From contig NC_053489.1 of the NCBI RefSeq assembly GCF_905171775.1, forward strand, positions 244,348,231 through 244,412,230: DNA of 64,000 nucleotides. The letters run 5' to 3'. The position numbers and the translations under genes were made by a program. This document shows positions 21,748 to 64,000 of the stretch, piece after piece; the first letter of the stretch is position 1; each line of letters starts with the position of its first letter. Under the pieces are notes generated by a model. The model searched no databases. It saw only the letters and a program-made list of their open reading frames with translations, and was not told the origin of the DNA. The stretch is from Rana temporaria. Lineage: Eukaryota > Chordata > Amphibia > Anura > Ranidae.

Positions 21748-24700
21748 TGTGTTGTTTTGTCTCGTATCAGTATTACCGGTAAGTTGTCTGCTTCTAAAGC
21801 CTTGTCTTTTGCCAACTAGTACATGTGTGGGAGAGGACTTGACATTCCAAGTTTATTTTATTACAGCTTTTGCAATTTTATACTTTTTTACATTTTCCTA
21901 TTTATTACGATGTGATCAATGATCGTGTAAATATGAGGGCAGTCCACATGCTGATAGAAGCGCCAAGACTCACTTAAAGGATTAAATAAAAGTCTGCACC
22001 CCTGCAAAAATGCAGATGTACCGAGTCCTCGACCTACGAGCATGAAAACTTTACAAAATATTAGGAAGTACGTCCAACTCTCAAAAGGGTAATATCCAGG
22101 CATACTGTATAATCAAGCACCACTTCTCAGGAGAGGAAAAAAAAAAACAAACACACAAAAAAAAAAAAAAAATTAACCACATTCAAATAGATATTGCAAA
22201 TCACAATATAGAACATGAACTCTCACTTTTGTAAAACGTATTTGTTTATAGCAATTCAAATCAGTTCCCTGATCTGATCTCTATCAGACGATGTGCCTAT
22301 CTTTTAACACAAACACCATAAATTGTAAGTAGAGGGTGCACACACAGTCACTATATGGATAAAATTATGATCCAAAGTTGGGTGAACTACAATGCCCAAC
22401 AAGTCTTTCAAAATACAGAAGGAGAGGAAGGCCAAATAAATGGGCCCAGAAGTACTCCTGTGCTGCTTGCATGGGTAGATCAGACAGCATTGTATAAGCA
22501 TATGTGGCTGTCCTACTCTCTACTGCTTCAGCATTCCCCCAGCTGTTCTGCCTTGCAAGACTCAGTCTGGAAACCATCAGACTGTTAAATAGAATTAATT
22601 TTAGTAGTATATTTATGAAATCTGGAACTAAAAGGGTTAAAAAGGTACAGAACAGGGTTGACTATCCAAGACGTTAAAGAAGAATTCCAGGTATGGTATA
22701 TTTTTATATGGTTGCATTGGTATAACTATGTATATACCATACCTGGCCGATGCTCCGCTATCCCATTGATCTCCACTTGCTTCGGAGTTCCATGCTGAAC
22801 AGCCAACCAGATGCACTGTGAAAACAGGAGGCCGTCCGCACAGCACGGTAGCCAGAGAATGCCTTACATTATCTAAACGAATACAAAGCGTTCTAAAATG
22901 GGATGAGGTGGGAAGGCAGGGCGGTGATGGCCACAATCTGAGCATTTTTTTTTCACAGTGACAATCTGCACACCCTCTATTTATACTTTATGGTGGTTGT
23001 GTCCGTTTGTGATAAAATAGAAGCTACAAGTCTGCTACATCATCTGTTAAGGTTGGAGCTCACAGAACTGATCTAAATTTCTGTAAACTGATACATTTTT
23101 CAAAAAGTGGAGAGTGACTGATATATATTCTTGGTCGAGGTTAAAGTATAACTAAAAGGCAAAACTTGTGTCGTTTTGGACAACGTGGAGAACGATTTGG
23201 ACACCTGTCAGTTTTTGTTACAGTCCGTGTCCCCTTTAGGAAGATTGACGCTCTATTCCCCCCCCCCCCCCCTTCCCTTTACCATTAGCATTGAAAGTAC
23301 AAGTAAAAAGGAAAAAAGGAACATACCAAATTTCGGTCTAGCCTCAGAAAAGTAATAGATGGGAAATCGTCCAATGGGGACACTAGCTCTGGCGACCTGG
23401 GTGTCCCCAGAAGATGCTCTTCTTTGCAGGGATTTCCTCTCACTTCCTGTTTTGTCTATGGGGAGATTTACCTTCTTTTCCTGTCCCAATGGGACCAAGA
23501 TGGCAAAAACAAACCTTACATGGGTTATAAACTTTCCTTACTCTATCCAGAATTTAAAAAAAATGTTTTGGCTATAGTTCTTTTTCCTCTCTAAAGTGGC
23601 GTGTTATGACCTTGTGTCACTCTTGGAAGTTAGAAGCACCTCCAAACATTTTATAAATTATTAGAGGCTGCTTTTGGAAGGGATGTTGTGCGACACCCAG
23701 GCAGGGCATTTGGAGCTTGCATGTGTGTGAGAATGCCCCAATTAACCACCTTTGGAGATATACGACAATGTGCAGTTATATTACAAAACCAGAAAAAACT
23801 CCATGTTGCCAACAGATTGATTTTACTTCCAATTGAAGCAGATGTCTCCTATCCATTAGATCATTCCAAAAGTTTGCCAACATATCCCGTGATCATATGA
23901 TGCATCTTTAGAAAAATTAATTAGTGTATTTAAAAAAAACATAATACAAGGGACAATTGTATTGTACAAACTGGATTAACTTATTACCATATGGCTTCTG
24001 TTCAGTGAAGTCAGTAAATAACGCATTCTATGGATGCCACAATCCTTGCATTTTGCACATTACTTACTTGTGCCGAAAAGCCCAATGTAACTTTCAGTTT
24101 AAATTTGTTAAATATATTCCAGCCGTAGTAAAACAAAAAAGGTGTTCACAGCTTTAAAGTCAATTTGAAAAAAAATAAATAATAAAAAAACCAGAGAGAA
24201 GCCTGTCCCCTGCTAGCACAATGCAGAGAAGGACCCTTGATGTCTGTGTGAAAGGCCAGTGATCTCTCTTCTGTAGTTCAACACATCCCCGGTTGTGTCA
24301 GGCTTCTGTAGTTCAACACATCCCCGGTTGTGTCAGGCCTCTGGTTCTGCAATCTGTAAAGCTCATGCTCCCTGCTAATTAGAGAGCGCTATCTCCGATT
24401 CAACAGGGGTCTTATCTTGTGTTGCATGTTTTAAAACAAAAAAAAAAAAAAAAAAAAAAAAAAAAGGAGCCTGGTTGAAGACAATATCATCTAAACGCAA
24501 GAGGCATGTGTATTGTTACTAGAATCTTGGTGTGCCTTTCTTCCAGATCTGTATTATAATACAGTGGGAAGCTGACTCTGTACAAGAGCTTACAGTAATA
24601 AAGAGCAGTCACTGCTGCAATGGCTCCTTGTGCAGGGTGACTGGTCTTGTCTCCACCCACTCATGTTGCTTTCTCCAGGCAGCATGTAGTGGGTGGAGCC

Positions 24701-24989
24701 TGCTGGGCCACTCCCAAAACTTTCTGCATGGCCATTACAGCCTAGCGATTATGTCAACGCTATGAGGCAATACTGTATCTGTGTTTGCAAAGGCATTTTG
24801 GTGTACACAAAGAGGAGTTCTATCCTTTATTGATAAATTAATTTAAAATTGAAATCACAGAATTCAGCGTCAATGAATAAGCTTGATAAACTTTATATAG
24901 CAATGCAAGGCAGCAAATTAAATTCTTCTTAAAGGTTTGTGCGACTAATGTGTACCATACCCACAATAAACTAGGTTGCAAACAAACAA
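21748..24989. other. intergenic DNA downstream of NDRG2, no gene recognised
   Basis: Holds A-runs (22137-22172, ~24437-24465), a hairpin of GGTATGGTATA/TATACCATACC at ~22690-22745, a C-run at ~23260, and a perfect 35-bp tandem duplication at 24268-24337. No exon-like conserved segment was identified. Confidence 0.45.
24268..24337. repeat. perfect 35-bp tandem duplication
   Basis: CTTCTGTAGTTCAACACATC followed by CCCGGTTGTGTCAGG is repeated exactly, at 24268-24302 and 24303-24337. Confidence 0.95.
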
Positions 24990-26686
24990 GTCCATGATTT
25001 ATTTGTTTAATATTTTATTTTTCAGTGTAAGGAAAAAAAAAACAAAAAAAAAACAAACAAATCTAACAGAAACATATAAAGAGAACAACAAAATGGATCC
25101 TATACAGAATGCCCCATTCTTTACATCCAACTTTCTGAATATCCAAACTGAAGCTATGGTGGAGCTCATTGCATCTGTCTACATTACATGAAGGCGGATA
25201 GGTCACTATATAAATGGAGAACACTCTGCTGTGTAAGCTTTGGCAATATAGACACAATGCTAAAGCAGCCCTTAGGTAATTGCATTACTTTTGCACCCAA
25301 TTTACACATTGAAAGGGGATACATACTGTATATTTACATATGTGCAAAAGTAACACAACACCCACACTCTGTTTTTCCCTCGTCTCTGTACTACATTTGC
25401 TTAGTATAATATGTCCTCTGTGTCATGGGACTGCATTACTACATTGTAAGAGGTTATATAATCCGTGTTACAGATCACAAAACTGTTATTTGGCAAATTT
25501 CAAAATTGTACATTAAAAAAAAGTCAACTAAAAGCTTAAAGTGAAGGAGCGCAAGTTACGTTTGCATAAATCTCACTTCTTGACTTAAAGTTGTGCCATA
25601 CATGGTTGTTAAATACCATTTCAATTCAACATCCTACAAATTAAAAAAAAATCATCATCCTTGTCTAAAAGCCTTTTTTTGCAAGCCATTATGCACAAAA
25701 CATTTAATGTTTTTAATCTACTTGAGAAAAATGGCACTTTGCAGGGGGAGGAACTAACTGGGGAGGCACTAGTGCCAACCGTTTTGATGCTAGAACCCAA
25801 TTCATACCTTATTGCATAGTGGAAACAAGCCTGTCTTCAACATTCTAATTGTGGCCAAATTCAGCAAATCTCTGAAATCTTTTATGCTCATCTGATGGAC
25901 AAAGCCTTGTCCAACCTTCTTATTTTAGGTTCTCTGAATCAATGTACTCAGTTTATTTATTTTTTCAAAATATACATTGTTCAAGAGAAGAATGTGCTTT
26001 CAGTGTATGCATATGTATTATCTGCATGACAATTCCATATGTGTGTAATACAGAAATGTATGCGCTTTAAAAATCATCAGGATAAGTACTGAAAGCAAGC
26101 AAAATGATTTATTCTAAATGTGTGGTTGGCACAATATATTCACTTAAAGTAAAGAATACTTAATCAGTCCCATTTTAAATTTACATTACCACCTCCAAAA
26201 CAGCAGAATTTGAGGCGTCAACATATTTTCAGCAATTAGGTTTGCTTGCTTAGTGTACAGCATGAGAATAAACCCTCTGACAGCTTACTTTTATATCGGA
26301 ATAGAAATCCATCGTGTCCTGGTCCTAAAAGTTAACTGTGCCATGAGACGTTCTAAAATGTCCCAACCTTAGTTCCTTAACAAAAGCCATTGGTCTTATG
26401 CCCAGAAATGTCTGCAATTTGTGCCATCAACAGCTTTAATCTACAACAGGGGAGGGACTGGCAGGATGCAATTAAGAAAATAGAGACACGGGACAATGCG
26501 AATACTATATAGGTTTTCAACCAAGCTACACCCCGATTTAGTAATAAAAAGCATCTAGTACATGTTTTATCTACAGGTCTTTACAACTGAAAAGCGAGTT
26601 CTGTTCTTCGAAAAACCTCCCCCTAAGACTCACGGAAATTACCCTGAGCAAGTGGCAACAGGTGTGGGGTGGAGGGGATTAGTTTA

Positions 26687-26727
<41 letters not shown>

Positions 26728-27520
26728 CATTACTACTTCAATACTAAAACTACCAGTACAAAGACATCTGGTTTAGTAACAGACAGCAGCTCTAAGTTTC
26801 TTAGTAGCATTAGGGTCTTTGTTATTTTGTACTGGAGTTCTCCATTGTGCTGCAATCTTTACAGTGACCTCAAGAATCAAAAAAAACGCGAGTATGTTCC
26901 AGTGGTTGGACCTTGAAGACCTCTCCCCACAAGTTCCTAACTCCCCCTCTACTCCTGGGCATACAGTATTAGGTGTTACCCCGTATTACAACTTACTATT
27001 ATGTGCAAAAAAGAGGGGAACAAAGAAGCCTGTTAGGGTAATAAAATGATTTATAAAGACACATGGAGATGGAACTATAAAAAGCTGTCCTGTATTCTGC
27101 CTGAACATGGAGAGAGCTAGAAATAAAGGATAAGGAATCACATACAAAAAAAACAGTATATGGTGAGAAAGGAAGCCTTAAAATCTAACTACCCCTTTGG
27201 AACACAGGTTAATCTATCCAACACTTAAGCTTTATCCAAGGTAAGCAAATCCTGCATTTTTTATTTTGTTTACATAGTTATATGAATTGCAAGTATAAAA
27301 TAAGAAAAAGGCAAAGTGATCAGAAAACAAAGGACAGTAAAAATCTGGAGATAGGAGAGATAGAGAGAGCGCGAGAGAGAGACAGGTACAGACATCTTAT
27401 CGCCCGTGTGAAGTCTGGGTATGTTTTTAGTTTTCTAAGTAGCATAATTAGCTCTGCTAAAATGCCATTTTCCCCTCACGCAGAGTGGAGGAGATCACAT
27501 GTCCCCCGCGTCGCGACTTC
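24990..27520 (-). other. candidate NDRG2 3' UTR
   Basis: This ~2.5-kb stretch below the stop codon is AT-rich and contains no recognisable transposon except an A-run of about 35 at ~26690-26724. Minus-strand AATAAA hexamers occur at 27265-27260, 26113-26108, 25961-25952 (two overlapping), 25019-25014 and 25003-24998. The first would give a ~270-nt UTR and the last pair one of ~2.5 kb. Which are used cannot be told from sequence. Confidence 0.35.
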
Positions 27521-60327
<32,807 letters not shown>

Positions 60328-60335
60328 CTCCAGAT

Positions 60336-61215
60336 CTGTAATACAGAACATATAAATTGTTTACTTCAGCGGTACGTTGGAGTAATTGCTGTTTATTTAG
60401 CACAGAAAAGAAATAAAGCCATGTTCTTGCCACAGAACCCGATACCCAAACCTCTGGGCTATTTTTAGACCTACCGAGTCCTCCTCACCCCTTGTAACCT
60501 AAAAAAGTATAAATTAGTCTTCCTTAAAAAGTATATATTAGTCTTCCTAACAGCAGCATTGTACAAATGCCATGAAATAACCTGCTGGAGAAGGAAGCAT
60601 GGAAATCTTTCACAATTTTCCCCTCTGTTGGCCATGTACCAGTCTACATAAACAATCCATTAAATCTATATCCAATAGTAGTTTGCCCTTGTACTACACG
60701 GTTTTGGCACATCCAAGAGATTGAAAGAGCTTTATTATGCAGCAGAGTAATACAAAAAGACTTTGGGTGGACTTCAACTGACTGCACGACAAGCCGCCAT
60801 GAAAAGATTTTGGCTGGACTTCGACAGACTGCACGACAAACCACGTTATGTCCATGGAAGGGAAGCTATCCAAGGTAATCCTTAAAAATGAAGTCTGTTT
60901 CTGCAAAAACTGGATAGGTCTTCCCACCAGTAGGATATGGGAAAGCCAGCTCTAACAATTGCTGTGTTTTTTTTGTGATGGAGCATTCCTCATATGCTGT
61001 GACAGCTGGGGTTGGGCTTCACGTTGACTTTTTGTAACACTTATGAAAAGGTTCCAAAATATTTCAACTATGCCACAAAAAGATAGACCCACTACAATCT
61101 TTGCGGTGATGAGGAATACTAGGCGAAGACTCACATGTAGGAAGTATTGCATATTATTTCTCTATGGTGGCCTGCATAACACGCAGCTAGAATCCAGGCG
61201 CGTTCACAACACACA
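60336..61215. other. upstream of first coding exon, with small tandem duplications
   Basis: 60504-60550 repeats AAAAGTATA(A/T)ATTAGTCTTCC twice. 60760-60840 repeats GGACTTC(A/G)AC(T/A)GACTGCACGACAA twice (~47-bp period). The missing 5' non-coding NDRG2 exon could lie here or further up; no unambiguous candidate is visible. Confidence 0.5.
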
Positions 61216-62140
61216 GGGGTTCATTTACTAAAACTGGAGAGTGCAAAATCTGGTACAGATGTGCATAGAAACCAGGTTTCTAACTTCAGCTTGTTCAATT
61301 AAAAAGAAGTCCAGCCTAATATTTTTTAGGCTGGGCTTCTCCTCTGGGTCACAGGAGTGCAATTCGTTTTTCACTGCTATGACCCGTTTTCAGCAGAGAG
61401 CGGTCTGAAGTCCGCTCTCTGCTGACGTGTCACTGCCATCAGTTGAGGCAGTGCGTCATCCCGACTTCCAAGTCTGGATCCGCCAGCTGCCTTGATTGAT
61501 GGCAGTCTCAGGGAGCCGCCGAGACGGCCGCTCCCCGCCCCTCCACAGCTCAGCACTCCAATGAGAGCGGAGAAGTAGAGCAGAAGTGAAGTCGACTGTC
61601 AAGCCCTGTACACATGGCCTGGATTCTATTGCCGGCCGAGTCCACACACACACACACACATAATTCAAAAGAACCGCCGAGCACACGCTTGTCACATTCG
61701 ATGCCGTCGCCGCCATCTTGCTTCACCCTACCTATGCCTTGGAAGCTACCACGCATGCGTCAAAGTCATTTCGAGCATGATCGGGTTTCCATGGAGCGGC
61801 AAGTATACACGCGCTCTGGTTTCTCGGCAGGAAAATGCAGAGAATCTCACAACGAGAAAAGAGAGCAGGTTCTCTATTTTTCTCGTCTAGATTCTGGGCA
61901 GTTTTCTTGACAAGAAACCTCAAAGCCTCTTACACACGAACGGTTTACTCGGCAAGAAAGCTCTGCCAGCAGTTTCCTTGCCGAGAAAACCGTGCGTGTG
62001 GGGACAGATGCATCCACAGAGGAAAGTATGATTAGCCAAAAAAAACGAACCCAAACTGCCTTTAAGCTTTGACCAAAAAAAAAAAAAATGAAATAAAACG
62101 ATTAGTGTAGATTTCTAGGTTTTAGTAAATCAGCCCAAAT
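61216..62140. mobile_element. short MITE split by a ~760-bp GC-rich insertion
   Basis: The left arm (61216-61303) begins GGGTTCATTTACTAAAACTGG and AGAGTGCAAAATCTGGTAC. The right arm (~62064-62132) ends AGGTTTTAGTAAATCAGCCC. Between them lies foreign DNA with a GAGAGCGG...CCGCTCTC palindrome (~61393-61425), a CpG-rich patch (61490-61560), (CA)n at ~61645 and CGGCAAGAAA/TTTCTTGCCG-like inverted blocks (~61800-62000). Confidence 0.65.
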
Positions 62141-62636
62141 GTGGACATGCAAGTGCTTACACCCTCCCTAACCTAGAAATTATACTTGGCTGTACCTCCC
62201 CATATTAAAAAGGTAGATATGGGCATTGGAACATACGGAGGGTAACCGCACACATGCACCCTTGCCTTTGCCTCATACTTGACTATAGTAAAAAGGTGTA
62301 GAAAAAGAAAAAAAGGGTTAAAAACGCGCGTCTACAAATAGCAAACAATAGCAGCCAGCTCAACAAAGGATCAATCTGTGTGTGAATAAACAAAGTGGTA
62401 AAGTGCAGCGTATAATAAAAAGGTAGAAGTGGGCACTGGAACATGTGGAGGGTATGCACATACATGCTCTCACCTTGTTCTTCTACTTTTTATAAGCATA
62501 AGTGGGTGCTGGAGGGCAAGTGCTCACACCCTCTCTAACCTTTGTGACCCTTCTATAATAAAAAAGGTAGAATTGGGCACTGAAACATATGGACGGTAAC
62601 AGCACATGGGCTCTCTCATCTTTGTCTTAAGGCCCA

Positions 62637-63098
62637 TGCACATGATCGGACTGACAATAACGGTCCGACGGACGTGTTTTATATAACAATCCGACTGTCT
62701 GTATGCTCCATCGGACAGTTTTCGGTTTTTCATTGGACAAATGTTCACTGTGTATGATCTCAAACTTTCCGACAACAAGTCTGATGGAGCATCAGCCGAT
62801 GATCGTGTGTACACAAGTCCATCGGACTAAAGTCCAAAGTACAAACACGCATGCTCAGAACCAATGCTTAAGATCAGACGACAATATCAGAAGTTGCCCA
62901 AAGGGTGGTGGTAAAGAGCTGAAAAAAATTAATAGAAAATAAAATAAAATAAAAAAAAACCCACACACATGATTTTGCGAATGTTTGCTGAAAAACTTCT
63001 GCCGTGTGTATGCAGAACAAGTTCACGGCCAATGCCCCTTCGGACAAAAATCCACAGAAAAGTCAGATGGAAGTCCGATCGAGTTTATGAGGCTTTAA
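62637..63098. mobile_element. MITE with TTAAGGCCCATGCACATGATCGG-type ends
   Basis: The left TTAAGGCCCATGCACATG and CGGAC blocks are inverted at the right (GTCCGATCGAGTTTATGAGG, then CTTTAA). Several TCCGAC/GTCCGA blocks lie inside. It interrupts the tandem array. Confidence 0.7.
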
Positions 63099-63276
63099 AC
63101 TGGACTATAATAAAAAGGTAGAACTGGGTACTGGAACATTAGAGCACATGTGCGCGCTAACCTTGGTGTCATACTTGGCTCAACCATCTATAACAAAAAG
63201 GTAGAAGTGTGTACTGGAACATGTAAAGACTAACAGCACACATGCTTTCTCACCTTGGTCTGAACTTTGGCTGGAG

Positions 63277-63443
63277 TAGAGTTGCCACCTCATCCCTTTA
63301 AACCCGAACACATATGACTTTACACAGGTTCTGAGGCCAATTTAATGAAGATAAGGCACCGAGTGAGTTTATCACCTTAATCCGCCACAGAACCTGTGTA
63401 ATTAATATGCGTTTGTGTTTAAAGGGATGAGGTGGCAACCCTA
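63277..63443. mobile_element. 167-bp MITE with perfect 8-bp target duplication
   Basis: TAGAGTTGCCACCTCATCCC and GGGATGAGGTGGCAACCCTA are inverted ends. GGCTGGAG is duplicated exactly at 63269-63276 and 63444-63451. The 8-bp duplication suggests hAT-type mobilisation. Confidence 0.92.
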
Positions 63444-63578
63444 GGCTGGAGACCCAACAAAAAGGTAGATGTAGGCAGTAAAACATGTGGATGGTAAGAG
63501 CACACATGCTCTCACCTTGGTCTTATATTTGGTTTTGATAAAAGCGGGAGCTGAAACATGTAGAGGGGGAAGTGCTTA

Positions 63579-63719
63579 CTAGACATGTGCACTGCCGAAA
63601 AATTTGTTTCATTCGTTTTGCTTTTTCTGGAATTTCCGAATTTGGTTAATTCCGAAATTTCTGAATTTTTCAATTTGTCAAAAAACGAATTCGGAACTAA
63701 ACGAATTGCACATGTCTAG
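63579..63719. mobile_element. 141-bp MITE with CTAGACATGTGCA ends and 6-bp target duplication
   Basis: CTAGACATGTGCA and TGCACATGTCTAG are exact inverses. TGCTTA is duplicated at 63573-63578 and 63720-63725. The interior is TTCGGAATT-rich, on both strands. Confidence 0.92.
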
Positions 63720-63770
63720 TGCTTACACCCTCTCCAAGCCATATACACACACACACATATATAATTATAT

Positions 63771-63819
<49 letters not shown>

Positions 63820-64000
63820 TAGCAGAAAATGGGCATTGGAACATACGAAGGGGAAGAGCACAATGCTTTCTGACCTTGGTCTCATACTGGTCTATCATAA
63901 AAGGAGGAAGCGGACACCGGGACATAAGGGTAAAAGTACACGATTTCTCACCTTGCTCCCATACTTGGATGAACTTTCTATTAGAAAAGGAAGAAGCAAG

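Larger units (their letters stand above)
62141..64000. repeat. degenerate long-unit tandem array invaded by three MITEs, running off the window
   Basis: Units of ~100-120 bp carry AAAAAGGTAGAAGTGGGCAC, TGGAACATGTGGAGGGTA, AGCACACATGCTCTCACC and TTGGTCTCATACTTGG in order, at least nine times with divergence. Insertions sit at 62637-63098, 63277-63443 and 63579-63719, plus a TA tract near 63779-63817. Confidence 0.8.

Noticed and set aside
61450..61800. GC-rich, CpG-containing stretch as the NDRG2 promoter, with a minus-strand ATGGCGGCGACGGC start
   Set aside because: It lies within an insertion splitting a MITE and is flanked by inverted GAGAGCGG/CCGCTCTC repeats, so the GC content is more simply explained by repeats. 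No splice donor leading to 60335 could be confirmed.

Overview
This is vertebrate nuclear DNA, almost certainly from a neobatrachian frog and most likely a ranid (true frog). Three things point there: one large intron-rich gene with consensus GT/AG splice sites, a very high density of short DNA-transposon derivatives of the kind common in ranid genomes (for example TTAA-flanked elements whose ends read CCACTTAAG), and several decayed Tc1-type transposons plus a CR1-like LINE. Nothing bacterial, viral or CRISPR-like is present. Species and family assignment rests on my recognition of repeats, not on a search.

The one gene I can establish is NDRG2 (N-myc downstream-regulated gene 2), on the minus strand. 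All 15 coding exons are in the window, from the ATG at 60327 down to the stop codon at 27521-27523. They join in frame to 1083 nt (360 residues plus stop), with GT donors and AG acceptors throughout. Introns run from 77 bp to 9.1 kb. The protein is an alpha/beta-hydrolase-like member of the NDRG family whose nucleophile position carries Gly instead of Ser, with a C-terminal Arg/Ser-rich tail that keeps the Akt-type RSRT motif. The second coding exon (42 nt, phase 0-0) matches the 14-residue segment that separates the long and short human isoforms. The non-coding first exon and promoter were not found. The 3' UTR probably lies just below 27.5 kb, but its end is uncertain.

Layout. 1-24.3 kb is intergenic, repeat-dominated DNA downstream of NDRG2. 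It holds two copies of a ~1-kb TTAA-flanked element, three minisatellites (unit ~35 bp at 254-455, 35 bp at 2.55-2.90 kb, ~41 bp at 10.38-11.59 kb), a fold-back Tc1 composite (5.7-6.5 kb), several long palindromic MITEs, hAT-type elements with 8-bp target duplications, CpG-rich elements with GGGCC ends, and a decayed Tc1 (20.6-21.7 kb). 25.0-27.5 kb is a candidate 3' UTR. 27.5-60.3 kb is NDRG2, whose introns hold two nearly full-length Tc1 elements, a CR1-like LINE, five MITEs with GGTTCACAC-type ends, and long TA microsatellites. 60.3-64 kb is upstream DNA with nested MITEs and a degenerate tandem array that runs off the window edge.

I see no novel multi-gene system. The most interesting signals are structural: MITEs built from serial perfect palindromes (42 and 52 bp, no loop) lying in opposite orientation in one NDRG2 intron, the Tc1 fold-back, the higher-order minisatellite, elements nested inside other elements, and an unexplained 114-codon open frame with an acceptor-like site inside an NDRG2 intron.
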